In this document: positions 22,206 through 34,647 of the stretch, in pieces | How the letters are laid out: every line of letters begins with the position of its first letter | How positions within the stretch are numbered: position 1 is the first letter of the stretch | Source of the DNA: Holacanthus passer | Lineage: Eukaryota > Chordata > Actinopteri > Pomacanthidae | Assembly (NCBI GenBank): GCA_025331565.1 | Contig: JAFREQ010000064.1 | Span: forward strand, 1,022,001-1,086,000 | DNA length: 64,000 nucleotides | Direction: 5' to 3' | Position numbers and translations under genes: made by a program | The notes under the pieces: generated by a model | What the model saw: only the letters and a program-made list of their open reading frames with translations | Database searches by the model: none | What the model was told of the DNA's origin: nothing

Positions 22206-24725
22206 AAGATACTGCGAATTAAAGAGGCAGGTGTTCTGAAAACAGGAAGTGAGTTGATGTAGTTTGACCCGGGGATTAGGCCGCTCACCTACTGCAGATT
22301 TAAAGAGTGTAATATAAAACCTCCAAGCACATGTCACACAATATTTTATAATGTAATATCAGATGCAGTGCAGCTTCCTGGAGGCAGAAATAGCCACAAT
22401 CAGCCTCAGCTCTCATTATCTCTCTAAGTTCTCTGCTGATGAAAACATGAAGACGAGCGGATCATCCTCACATTTGAGACAGAGCAGATTTGCGTCAGCA
22501 GTGAATCGGTGGATTTACTGTATGTGAACGCAGTAGACTCAGATTTCCTCCCTCCCTCGTTGATGCAGACCAGATCCTGTGTGGAAGCAGCAGTGAACCC
22601 CGGAGGAAGATATTTGTCCTGTTTAGGCTGTGATGAAAAGAGCCACAACAGGTTTCAAATCAGATTTGCTCACCCTGTACAGATGAAACAATTATTGCAT
22701 GATGCACTCGGATGTCAGCTTTCAGCTGTTTGTGCTCAGACACATCCTGTTTTGTTTCTAATGGATGGACGCTGTTTTCCTGTTGGCTTGCACTATATTT
22801 ATTTCTAATGAGTCTCTCTCCTCCTCTGCTTTCTTATTCCACTGACTTCCTGTCTGTCTGTATCTCTCTCTCTGTATCGACCTTCCTCTGTGGTCATTGA
22901 TCCATCAATTGGCATCTCCTTCTGTGTCCATGCTCGTCCTGATTGGCTCGTACAGGTTCTGTATGACAGTAGGGTTCAAAGTCTCCTCCGCCCTTTTGGC
23001 TCTTTCCTTTTCGCTGCCATGACCAAACCTCTCAGCGGCTCAGTCTTGACCAGTGATGGTGGCTTAATCCGGCCTCTTTGACTTGACGTTCTTTGTAGTT
23101 CCATTTTATTCATTTCATGTTTCAGGCGCTGAATGATAATGGCATTGTGGAATAATCAGGATTCCTTTGTGGCGCAGTCCAAAACGTTTTCTCTGGTCGT
23201 GTTTGAATTGTGTTTGAAGTCCCCTCAGTCTGACAGAGCTTTGGGGGCCTCGCTTTAAATCAGACTGGACGACAGCATGAGGAAATAAAAGCAGCAGTAA
23301 CATTTCTGTTAAAATCCCCAAACCCATGTGTGTCATGTTGTTTGAAAGCTAAACGTAGATAAGGCTCTTTTTTTCTCTCCCCCACGTTGTTGTATAAGTT
23401 CTATCAGTTAATCAGCTCAAAATCTATCTGAGAAAGAAAATCTGAACAGTAATCACAGTCTAAGTTTGTGAATCACCTCCCTGTTGCTGCCTTTCAGTCT
23501 ATAGTAATAAATGTTTTCACAGATGGTTTTACAGGCTTCATTGAGCCTTTGGCAAAAACACACGGCACATTTAAGTCATCGTACATCGTACAACACTTTT
23601 CTAAAACTCTTCTCAGGAACGCTTTATGAAAATGAGTTTTGAACAGGGTGCAGACCAGCGGATGGCGAGTGCTGGGTTAATTCCCTCTGGCGGTTCAGGA
23701 GAAAAGGAAAAAGAAAATTTGAAATGAGGTTGTCATTCTTATTTTATTACTTTCAAAGTGGTTCTGTTTCCACCCGTCTGTCAGCGAGACTCAGGCTTTT
23801 TTTTAGCTATAAAGATTTTATTGCAAAAGTTATGATGGAGGTTTTTTATGCAGTGGAGCAAAGAAATTCATGTATATTTGTTTTTATACAAATGAAAATG
23901 AAACGGTGAAACGAGTCTGACGATGTCTGAAACATCTGTCGAGCAGCCGAGACCGTCGTGATGAAATCATTGTGACCACTTTCAGGACACATGTGACTCG
24001 ACACAAATGTGACATTCAAGTTCTTCTTTAATGTATTTCATGTTTCACTTGTACGTCTTATTTTCAGGGTCATTTAACTTTCAGGCAAATACAGTAGATT
24101 TATCTTCTGTGCGACTGCTCGACCTGGAATCGAGTGTATTACAGTCTTTTTGTAATAAGCTTGTTTGAGTCTGTTCTGCAGTTTTTAATCAGATTTATTT
24201 TCTGTGTCTACCTTTGAGGATATTTGCACTGTAGCGGCCCTGATTTTTTTTTCTTCATTAGAATTCTTTGGCTACATAAATAAATGAAAGTAAAATTTCA
24301 TCTGCGTTCCTTCTCTGATTACTGTCTTTGACCAAGGTCCCGAACCTGCAAAACTTTTTAAAGCAGAAACAAAAAAATCACCTCCAGCTCCAAACGAACC
24401 AGTGAATTAAAGTCAAATACTCCAAGTTTTTTTTTTCACTTGTCATTGACTGTGGTGAAATCTTGCATCTCAACCTTGACCCTCCTTCAACTTCTCAGAC
24501 TGCAGCTCTGTTAGAAAACAGCCCTCTCTGTCTCGACGTCACATCTCTGTCCTCCTTCTGTCCACACCTGCTGCTGAAACGACCCTGGGGCCAAAAACAG
24601 ACAAGATGACAAACAGGAAACTGAGCAGAAACATATGTCTGTAAATTAATAAATAAAACCAAAATGGAAAGACTGGTGTGTGATGAGGAGAGAAAAGGAT
24701 GAAGAGGATGAACATATCAAATCAG
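22206..24725. other. Single-copy non-coding DNA
   Basis: No gene supported. A 99-codon plus frame at 22509-22808 has no recognisable domain. No repeat family identified. Confidence 0.4.
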
Positions 24726-24816
24726 AGTTATATCTAGCAAATAATTACAGGTTGTCAAAAGTCACCTCACCAGCACTCACAGCTTCAACCAATCACAATC
24801 CAGACAGTACTGAAAC
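24726..24816 (+). repeat. Left arm of a perfect 91-bp inverted repeat
   Basis: Identical in reverse complement to 25540-25630 over all 91 bases; identity stops abruptly at both ends. The arm contains CTTCAACCAATCACAATCC. It abuts a LINE-type 3' tail at 24817. No clear target-site duplication was seen beyond the arms. Confidence 0.97.
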
Positions 24817-24866
24817 TTTGCAAATTTCCCCACTGTGGGACGAATAAAGGTTTATCTTATCTTATG
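24817..24866 (+). mobile_element. LINE-type 3' tail (CR1/L2-like)
   Basis: TTTCCCCACTGTGGGACGAA forms a CCCCAC/GTGGG hairpin, followed by AATAAAGG and TTTATCTTATCTTATG. This is the layout of 3' ends of fish CR1/L2-clade LINEs or SINEs sharing their tail. It is a severely 5'-truncated insertion with no coding sequence. A sister tail is at 46140. Confidence 0.5.
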
Positions 24867-25539
24867 TATAGGAAAGAACTGAAAAAGCTTGAAATTGGAT
24901 GGATTTTGAAAAGGGACTCATTAGGATGATGAAAACAGATGGAGGAAGGAAAAGACAGTGTTGACATAAATAGAGCAAAGAGCTGCGTGTAAATGGCAGA
25001 AGAGAAGAGATAAAGAGCAGGAATCTGTAATCTCTGATCTGAAATGATGGAAGTAGAAGACAAAGACAGAAATATCCCATAAACACTTAAATGGGGTGAT
25101 TTCTGAAAGGAATCAGAAGTAAAACTTAACAGAGGCAAAGATGTGATTAAGAAGAGAAGGAAAGAGAAACAGTGACAGTGACAGGTCAAACTCACAAAGC
25201 GATGAAATGTGCTTCATTCAAAGACATCACTAGTGAAGGAGGTGAATGAACCCGGCCGGGTTATTTAATCCTTTGACTCCGCCTCTGGTCGGGGTCACAC
25301 AGTGAGCTGTGGTGGATCTAACTGGGAAATCCAGCTGCTGCCTTTATAACGCAAGACACTGCAACGACACAGCAACACAGAGGAGGAAAGAACTGAAGCT
25401 TGTCATGATCGAGATTTTCCTCTTTCCAAATGTGTCTCAGGACCGAAACGACATTATTGAAACTTTGCAAGCCTGTATGAAAGTTTGCTGGAGAGTCTTG
25501 CATCTGAGGCTGTGCACAATCTGGCAATGAATGAGTGAG
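24867..25539. other. Spacer of the inverted repeat
   Basis: Purine-leaning, non-coding DNA. Includes a perfect 14-bp palindrome AACCCGGCCGGGTT at 25249-25262. TGAAACTTTGCAA at 25458-25470 repeats the 13 bases at the junction of the left arm and the LINE tail (24811-24823). Confidence 0.6.
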
Positions 25540-25630
25540 GTTTCAGTACTGTCTGGATTGTGATTGGTTGAAGCTGTGAGTGCTGGTGAGGTGACTTTTG
25601 ACAACCTGTAATTATTTGCTAGATATAACT
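25540..25630 (-). repeat. Right arm of a perfect 91-bp inverted repeat
   Basis: Exact reverse complement of 24726-24816. The spacer between arms is 723 bp. Identity of the arms points to recent origin, gene conversion or an assembly fold-back. Confidence 0.97.
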
Positions 25631-27164
25631 TTCATTTTTATCCTGTCTGAGATTTTGAAGGTAATTTTGATGTTCACCTTTTTGTCTAAAGTCTTTGTCA
25701 GTAGCAGGTTTAAAACTTGTCTGATCACTGGAGTCATTTTACATTTACAGACATATCATCAGAGGTCGAGAGTGAATATCAGTGCTCGAGCAGTTATGTT
25801 GTTGTGGACACAGCGACTGTAATTAAAGCAGCAGGTTAAATGAGAGGGTGCAACATATCAGTTGATTGAAATGAGTGGAGGTTAATGGTTTTGCTGATTG
25901 GACAGTTGTCGCAACATAATTGCCAGCAAACACTTCAAAGTAACGTCACAACACAGAGTTCAGTTTGGAGCAAGTTGTTTTATTTCAACTGGTGACGTCG
26001 ACCAAAGACAAAGAGTCATTTGTACTATCATGTAGTTTATAATGCAAATATTATTATACTTCCTGCACCTCCACTGAAAGAAGCCCAGGTCTGATTTGTT
26101 CAAGGTCAGTTTCTTTACAAAGCAGTAACAAGGTTAAAAGAAAAAAAAAGTCCTATATGAGGAGGAAAAGTAAAGACAGAGATGGAAAATCAACAAAGTG
26201 TAGAAATGGAAAACAGCAACAGGGGTGAAATGAAGCAACAGAGAGAGCGCGAGCGTAGTAAAATGACATCAGCTCGTCCTGCTGTTTAATAATTCATGGA
26301 GCGGCCTGCAGGAGGCAGGAAGGATGGAGAGACAGAGAGAAAGAGTGAAGTGGTTGCGTTTAAAGGCGTGGTGTTCAATAATTCAGCAGGAGGCGTCTGG
26401 TCTGGCTCTGATGCAGCAGGTGGCTGCAGTGAAACCCAAAAAGATCATGAGAGAATGAAAAGCTCTCTCTGAAACCTTTTCCTGCCTGAGACCCTGAGAT
26501 GAGATAAAATGAGATGATGCATGTGGAGAAACTGGGACATCACAGCAGCGACACAGTGCAGGAGACACACAGGATGGAAACACAGCAGCTTAATACAACA
26601 AGAACATTTAAGTTATGAGTCAAAGTCAGTGACTCCTGTTCCTGGAATGGAGCAACTTTCTGATGCTCTTTACTTTATGGATCGTAAATAATTGAATACA
26701 TAAGATTTATTTAAGCACTGTGTCACTGTGCATTTACAAATCTGATCCATTACCTCTCGAGGTGGGAGTGGCCATGATAAGTTTTTGGCCACAGTGAGTT
26801 TCACAGCTGATCACACTGACCTGGTCTGATTGCGTTGGTTGTGTCGACATGATTCAAACTGATCCAGGATTCATTTTCACAACAGGAAGTTTTACAACTG
26901 AGGGGTCACCATAGTCAGAACACTTTCCTTTTCTGCCATAAAGCATAAAGTAACCAGGATGTTGTTTTTGGAATGAGACAAATAATCACTGGTTTTATCT
27001 AAAGAAAACCTAAAACAAAAATGAATTCCAAACCGTTTTTATTGCACAAAGAGGAATCTCAGCTGCACTGATCTGATAAAACCATGGAGAGATAAAACCA
27101 GAAGTAATTGTTTTCCAGTGATTTGGGGGAATAGACCCTTTAATGCACTGCCAAAAACCACAGC

Positions 27165-27168
<4 letters not shown>
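25631..27168. other. Single-copy non-coding DNA
   Basis: Nothing recognised; a GAGAGAGCGCGAGCG purine patch near 26241. Confidence 0.45.
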
Positions 27169-27245
<77 letters not shown>

Positions 27246-27362
27246 GAGCTGTTAACTGATGAGAGCCCTCTCCCAGCGCGAGGCGGGCGTTATCACTGTA
27301 AACTGCCGTGGTGCATTTCATGAATACATCTGCATTCATCTGCTGGAGGCAGCTCAGCAACA

Positions 27363-27396
<34 letters not shown>

Positions 27397-27528
27397 TAGA
27401 AATGAAAACATACACAATAGCCAATAAGCATTCACAACGAGATGGATAATGTTTCCCAAAGTGTGTTTACTGCTGGAGGCGGACAAAAGCAGTTACTCCT
27501 TTATCAGGAAGGTAACTGGGGCAAGCCA

Positions 27529-27573
<45 letters not shown>

Positions 27574-28035
27574 TTGAGACACACACTCTGACAGTACCTG
27601 TCATTGCTACACTCCCGGCCCACAACTTCAGTGTTTTCATTTCATACAGCCAAATAACATCACTGAGGTCTCTCTGTGTGTGAGAGAGTGAGTGTGTGTG
27701 TGTGTGCCCAAACATTAAATAACACAAACACACACTAACAATAGCAGCCATTATTATGTTTGTGACGGCTCATAAAACTCAATACTCCGCTCTGTGTGTG
27801 TGTGTGTATGTGTATGTATGTGTGTGTGTGTGTGTTTTTACAGTCTGGGATGACAACTCTGTAAAGTTGCTTTTGGCCAATATAGAGGCAGAGTCGGTGA
27901 CTGTGAGCGAGGTAGACCAACACTGGGGAGAAGAGAGCGAGTAGATGTGATCTTAAGTTGTTTGCAGTTGCAGTAACATGTATTATTGAGCAACTGTTAC
28001 ATATTTAAACTCCAGTACTCAGGCTGAGCAGCAGA

Positions 28036-28036
<1 letters not shown>
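27169..28036. repeat. Microsatellite cluster, first part
   Basis: (GT)n at 27169-27240 (72 bp, uninterrupted), (AC)n at 27364-27393, (AC)n at 27531-27570, short TG at about 27690-27706, and TG/TATG at 27795-27834. Polarity alternates. Confidence 0.95.
27844..27944 (+). other. Speculative terminal coding exon
   Basis: A TG array ending in TTTTTACAG provides a plausible acceptor. The 33-codon open frame that follows is non-repetitive (starts VWDDNSVKLLLANIEAES) and ends at TAG 27942-27944. I do not recognise the protein. No polyadenylation signal is seen close downstream. Chance remains the likeliest explanation for a frame this short. Confidence 0.12.

Positions 28037-28104
<68 letters not shown>
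28037..28104. repeat. (CA)n microsatellite
   Basis: 68 bp uninterrupted, directly joined to dispersed repeat B. Confidence 0.97.
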
Positions 28105-28107
<3 letters not shown>

Positions 28108-28326
28108 GTTTGTACTTCTGTACTTGTGAGGATCCTCATTGATATAATCCCTTCTCTTACACAGACCTTCACCATCACAGCTCGATGCTGAAGGTCTGTC
28201 CAGAAGTGAGGATCAGTAAAAATATCCACACTTTTCAAACATGTCCTCACCCTCAAGGTCTAAAGCTCAAAATGGTTCTTGCAAAGATCGATGTACACAC
28301 ACACACAGACACACACACACACACAG
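28105..28326 (-). repeat. Dispersed repeat B, reverse copy, with trailing (CA)n
   Basis: ACTTGTGAGGATCCTCATTG, GTGAGGATCAGTAAAAATATC, CATGTCCTCACCCTC and GGTCTAAAGCTCAAAATGG appear in the order of a common fish repeat that sits next to CA arrays, here at 28037-28104 and 28293-28326. A perfect 11-bp stem ACAGACCTTCA/TGAAGGTCTGT (28161-28171, 28189-28199) lies inside. Confidence 0.6.
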
Positions 28327-31300
28327 ACAGATGTGGAGAGAAGAGGCAAATATATTAGTAGTGTAACAGTAAAGATGTGATGAAGGACTGAGCAACAAAT
28401 GTGGTTCAGGTACAAATTATTGACCTTGTTGACCAAAACATTGTTTAATTGGTTGAATCATGAGTTGACTGGCAGATTTTCAGAGCAACCATGTTGTTTT
28501 TCAGCTGTTTTCAAGCCAAATTTCAAATTTCCTGAGGCAAATGTTTTCATATTTCCACACTTTTGTATATTTTTGGGGGTCGAATGGACAAAATTATTGG
28601 ATTTTCTCTGGAAAAAAGAAAATAATGTAATAAACCTTGTAAAATGGGAGCAGGATCAACAGATGCAGTGACTGTAAATGTATTAACTCCAAAGTGGATT
28701 CAGTGTCCAAAGATATCAACTTTGGTTTAATATGTACAAAATGACAAAAAAGACATGTAGACTCTTAGGTTTGAATATATGTGATACAGAATATGGTGGA
28801 ATAGAATTGGTTTCAGTCAGGTGGAGATTTTCTGTCTTTATTTCTTTCAGTCTTTTCAGATCTGTCTGTTTCTCTGTTTTCCTCCGTCCCGTCTCATCCG
28901 TCGCTTCTTGTCACCAACCACCAACATTAAACTCATTTCAGAGATATTAAAGCTGGCTCATTGTGAGGAGACAGATTCTCTCCTCCTCCTTCCCTTGACT
29001 TTCCGTGGCAGGAAAAAATGTACTAAATGTAATCAGGAGGATGAAAGTGCTCAAATATCATTGTATATACATCAGCTGCCAGCGCTCATTGATTACACTG
29101 AGGGATGAACAGGCAGCGAGGGGTGAGTCACATTTCACATCCATTTTACAAAGAGAGAGAGTCTTTATATTTTGGTGTCATTGACTTCCAGGTTTCATCG
29201 TCTTTAATTGTGACCTGTAGATGTTTGATAAGAAAAAAACGTGTACGTGGAGATGATTGAAAGTCAGGTCACATGTTGAGATGTTCTATTTCTCCAGTTA
29301 AAGACTCCACCCTTGATTCTTCCTCTCTGTCCATGTTTCCTCCTCCTTCTCTTTTCACTCCTTCATCCTCATTCTCTCTCATGTTTTCTTTTCGTTCCAT
29401 CTCTTTTCTTTCATTTGGTCTCTTAACACTTTGACCCCTGCAGGCAGGTTGTGATCAGCGTCTCTCATTTTATTTGCAGCATTATGAAAGAGTCATTTTA
29501 AGTGTTAGCCTGTGTCCTATGTTGTTATTTTCAGGATTAGTTTTCAATCCGTCGATGCTAAAAAAAAAACTCCATGTGACCAACTGGAAGATAAAACAGA
29601 TAAAAACTTCCTGCCTGGATGGTGGAACAGCCAATCAGCTTGCTAGATTTTGGAGGTGTGCACATGTCTGTTACCCATAACACCCCTCTCTGCAGAGATT
29701 TGCTCGGACGTTTCCGTCCATGAAGCATAGAAGCATAATTTCAGTATGAGTTATGAGTCTTGATGCAAATTGCATCAATATAGAAAAAAGAAAACAGGAA
29801 AAACCTCAGCTGGAAACTGGAAAGCCCCTTAAAGCAGAAACCATGAATTACATTACGGCTGCATGCTTCTGCATTTGTAAGCAGGGACCATTGTCAGATA
29901 CGTGAACATGATCGATTACTGCCGAGAGCATTGCACCAACAAGCTATACTTCAACTTCAGGAAGCTCAAATCCAAAAGACAAACAACAAGCAGACATGAA
30001 CAAGAATGATGAGTTTGTCTGTACTTGAGCTCAGGCAGTGATCTCACATGTTGGTCCTATACACATCTCCGTCTCCTTCCTGCTGCATAAAATTCATTCC
30101 TTCAGTTATTTGTATCCTTCATCCACCTATGATGATTAAATGGGGTGGTGATTTTCTCATTATGCTGTAATGAGGCTTCACCACCTGCTGTGTGGAGGGA
30201 GGAGGAGAGTGAGGGAGGGGACAGAGGAGGAGAAAATGTAAAATCTGAACCATGAGATGGAGAGATATGCAAAAGAAAGACGAGTGGAGAAAGATGCACG
30301 CTGATAATCCTGATATCACCGGGTGTTGTTCCAACTGTTTATTTCATACATGTGATATTGTCCAGTTTCAATCAGTCAGTCAATACTAAACATGATACAA
30401 TTCAGTCATGAAACTTTGCTGCACTTTGTATTTTTTTTTCCAGATCGAAACAATATTTAAGCATCAAATGCACTTTTTGAATTTAATTATTTGACTGTAT
30501 TTAATAAGCAATAATAAAAATAAAATACTGATGACTGTTTGCACATTCCTACAGAGAGAGAGCTGATGTAGTTAAATATCTTCAGCTCCACTAACATTCT
30601 TAACTTTATTAAACATTTCATTACTAACACAATACAAAGAACTGCAAATATCAGACATGTTTAACTGAGCAGGTCGTATTTCTGATGCAACACAAACAAT
30701 GAGCTGCGTTTACCTGATATTTAACATGAGAGAATGGAGGATGTGACAAATAGAGCTGATGTTGTAAACTGAGACGACCACAGCTGACAGTTCTCAACAA
30801 TTAAAAGGAGGAATGGCAGGAAGAGGCCGTTCAGAGACAGACAGATCTGAGGACAGCTGAGGGGACAGATGGCTTCTTCTTCACTCAGTTTGCTGCAGTA
30901 ATATATTCTGCTCTCTGCTTTTCAATTCACCTCCGCTGTAATTTATGCACATTTCAGCCTCTCATTTATTGAAACAGACTTTGCTCTCGGTGGCTTTTAC
31001 TGGGAAAAATAAGCTGATTTGACATCATCTCTGCATCTCGACCCCGGACTCTGAGCTGAAATAAACCTTGAACATTAAATAGAAAAAAGTTGTGGTCTGA
31101 AGGTGTTAGAAGCTTGATCCATCGAGCCCGAGAAGGAAAATGAGAAGAAAAATTCATGCTCAAATCAAAGTTTTGCACAAAGTCTTCTTTTATAAAGCAC
31201 AGAGAAACTGAAATATGCAACTGTGATTTTCTACTACTACTTGTAAAATTTTCTCTTTGAATTTGACACCGAATAGATTCTATTGGTTTCACATAATTCC

Positions 31301-32383
31301 ACAAAAATACAGGTGGCACTAATTCACCAAAGCCAAGGCAAAGCGAAAGTAAACAATAGTGAATTCAGTTTCTTAAATAAAATGTATCTCTGCAAGTATC
31401 TTGAGGAAGGAAATACATTAAATATGTTTATTAGACCTCCAGGATCAACACAGTGTGAAATATCGAGAGCAAATAAAATAATTGTTTGTTTACAAGAAAA
31501 CTCCAGGGGGCGACAAAGTCAGTTTGGTCTCACTGTCACTGGTCACTGGTTTTATCTTTACCTTAACTTTAAGGACACATCAATTCTGCAGTGAGAAAAT
31601 GTAATCCAGTAAGATATTCTGTCATTTTCTGAAACTTGGCTTCTCACACAATATCCCTCCTCTGACCTTTTCTCGCTCTGTTCTCTTTCCTCTCTGTCTC
31701 CTCTCTTTCAATCTCTGTGTGCTCACTTCCTCCCTCCTCCACCTCTGACCTCCTCTCCTAGCTCCTCGTCCTCCTCCCCGGCAGGACCACCTGTTTGAAG
31801 CTCATAAATAACCCAACAAAAGGATAAAAGGCCAAATAAATAATGAAGCAGAGGTGAGGCGCTGGCCTTTAACAATTCCACCGCTCACGCTGACAGTGGT
31901 AGCCGAGCGTCTGTCCGGCTCAGAGGAAAACAGACCTGCTTATGCATCTCAATGACCGGTTTTTGTTGTTTCTGTCCTCTTTTCCTCTTTATTTTAACGG
32001 TAGCATGAAAAAGGTGGCGGTTACATAAGCATGGAGGCCAAGAGGTATCCGAAAGATCTCCACAGGAGACAAAAATAACCTGCTTTAACTTCCCCGCTGT
32101 CATCCGGAAGAAGACAGAGGCGGTATTTTAGCACTCTTTTGAGGAAGTCAAAAAAAGGAAGGAGAGGGAGGAAAAGTAGGTCGTTCTGAGTTTTCTTTTA
32201 ATGTGGAAAAGCACAAAGGAGCACAGAGAGGAACTAAAAGTGTTGTGATTTTGATCTGAGGATGAAAAAGGAAGACGTCACGATGCCTCGCGGTCAGCTC
32301 GTCTCCGCGCTCCTGCCGACATGAAAGAGCAGATCATTCAAACGCAGAGTGTTTTATATATAGCAGCTCGCCAAAACACACAA
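28327..32383. other. Single-copy non-coding DNA
   Basis: About 4 kb without supported genes. A 90-codon frame at 28399-28671 and a 95-codon frame at 28821-29108 show no domain. Pyrimidine patches occur at 29310-29430 and 31640-31770. A CTCF-like CTCCAGGGGGCGAC is at 31501. AT-rich at 30420-30540. Confidence 0.4.
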
Positions 32384-32415
32384 GGGGGGAGACGGGTGAC
32401 GGGGGGAGGAGGGGG
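32384..32415 (+). other. G-quadruplex motif
   Basis: G6-AGAC-G3-TGAC-G6-AGGA-G5: four runs of at least three G separated by 4-nt loops, the canonical intramolecular G4 pattern on the plus strand. Confidence 0.7.
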
Positions 32416-34269
32416 TGAGCACTTATGATGGATGACAGCTGAGTTAATTATTCAGCAGAGAAGACAATTTTTAGGGTGGTGGAGACTTTAAGTTTGGAAT
32501 AGTAAAAAGTATTACTAGCAGTTGTGATGTTGTAGTATTGGGTAGTAGTATAAATGCTATTTGAAGTAATGTTTGTAATTAACACAGCAGAAAGACCAAG
32601 AACAGAACCAGCAGTGATGCATCTGGTATTAGCAGCTGTACAGGTAGTGAAGGTATTTGTAGTAGGTGTACAATAGTGGCAGCAGTAGTAGCACTAGTAG
32701 TAGTAGTAGCAGTAATGTAACAGTGTTCTGTGCTTAATAAGAGCCATGATTGGTAAAACCTGCTTCGATGTGCAGGCAGGTCTGATGTTGAAGTCAGCTG
32801 ATGATCAAACTGTAGCAGGAAGTTTAAACTCGTTAAACTTGATGAGGAGTTTTATTAACTAAAAGATAAAGGAGGCTAAGTCACTAACTTTCAGGGCTGC
32901 AAATATCCTCTATGTCTTCAAGTTGCTGTGGTGTGACGGCCAATACCCTGATTTGATTGTTCAGCATGTTGTCACCGTCCAGTCGTCACCGGGTGACACA
33001 ACACACAGACGTGCTACGTACATACGGTCTATATAACTGATGCACTGTGACCCTGCACCCCTGTGTGAGTGTGAGTTTGAAGGCTGCTCAGATGCTCCTA
33101 CTATTTAATTTTTTGTTGTGAGGCAAACTGAGACATTCACATTAGAAAGTCATACGTGTTTGATTGACCGGCGCTGCGCCTGGCTCGATGATGTCACACT
33201 GCAGCACAAGTTGAACCAGGTTCCACTTTTTTGCTTGATCACCCTGCAGTTCTTTTTTTTTGCCCTTTTGGATTTTCACTCCTGTTGCTCTGCCGGACTG
33301 ACCTCATTCAAATGTGCTCAGTCAGAAAGTCTGAACGCAGCCTGAGGAATGTGAGGAAGCATAGGAGTGAGGAGCTCACAGCTTTGGATCAGCTTTGTCT
33401 GAAGATAAAGTCACAACCCAACATTCAGCTCAGTGTTGGTTTATGTGCAGTAGATGTTCGATACTTTATCTTGAAAATTGTGAGCATTTCCATGTCATTA
33501 ACTGAGTGAAGCTTTATTCAGGAGAAAAAACAGAGTCTGCTTCTATCAGATCATAGTGCATGAGTCTCAATTGATTATATAGATGAAGTTAATCAAGTAG
33601 TTTTCAGTCTGGTCTCTTTCCTGAAATGAAAACTTCCGCCCCAGCCTCTGTCAGATGTTTGAGGCAAACAGAAAACACAATGCAGGAACATGAGCTCAGG
33701 CTAAAACCAGCCAAAAATGAAATCAATGCAATCTATGCAGCCAAAGAAAAACCTGATCGTTTGACAGCTGTTAAATGTTGGCAGAGTCAGTTCAATGCAT
33801 TTTCCATTTGGACTCAGTTCTAAGAGGTCGTGTTTAATACATGTGTGTGTTGGTCTTTATTGCTGATATCGTGCTGTTGATCCATCGATTGGAGTCAGCA
33901 GGAGCAGCCTGTTCCTGTCGTTTCTACTCAATCACTAACAGAACAGAACGTGTTTTAATCCACCACCAAAACTATTTATTTATTCAGCTGAAGTCTCCAG
34001 TGCAGCCCAATAGTTGGAAGACAATATGATGTTATTTGTTCATTTGTTGTCCTGATTCAGCTGAAATCTCAGTGAAGCCAGGCAGCGGAGGTGTTTCCAT
34101 TATTCTGTCCAGACCTGAACACACATGTTAACAAGGCCAGAGGTAGAGTGTCCAGCCACGGTGTTACTGTTCTTATCAGCCGCTGCGATCAGGTTATCAA
34201 AGTCCTCTGCAGATGGCCAGGGACCATAAATCTGACACTGTCACACCCACACACAAACACACTCTGCTT

Positions 34270-34271
<2 letters not shown>
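32416..34271. other. Single-copy non-coding DNA with short (AGT)n
   Basis: Scattered GTAGTAG words culminate in an (AGT)n-like array at 32686-32715. No exon or repeat family otherwise. Confidence 0.45.
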
Positions 34272-34333
<62 letters not shown>

Positions 34334-34487
34334 GGCTTGCAGTTAGCGCTGAGGGGATTAAATAGAATTTTATCTTTGATGTGGATTAGACGGAGCCTGG
34401 GATCATGATTAAATTGTTGCTCTTAGATTGCGAGCAAGAGCATGTACAGTGTTAAGTGTGTGTGTGTGTGTGTTTGTGTGTGTGTGG
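34272..34487. repeat. (TG)n microsatellites
   Basis: (TG)n at 34272-34333 and interrupted (TG)n at 34457-34487, the latter followed by GGGGACCTCC, which resembles the edge of dispersed repeat B. Confidence 0.95.
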
Positions 34488-34647
34488 GGACCTCCTATAT
34501 GTGATTGTTTGTCCCCTTGTGTCATTCATTATCAAATGCCAATCAGCCCTGTTTAACATAAATGACAAAAACAGAGTGACGGCAGGGTGAGAGTGGGTGT
34601 GTGAGCTCGAGTAAAGAGATTAGATTTACCTCTGCACTCAAACCTTT

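Noticed and set aside
21792..22337. 181-codon minus-strand frame, the longest in the window
   Set aside because: Ser/Phe/Pro/Leu low complexity produced by the polypurine tract; no domain.
22509..22808. 99-codon plus-strand frame
   Set aside because: No family resemblance, no acceptor or donor, and length within chance for this composition.
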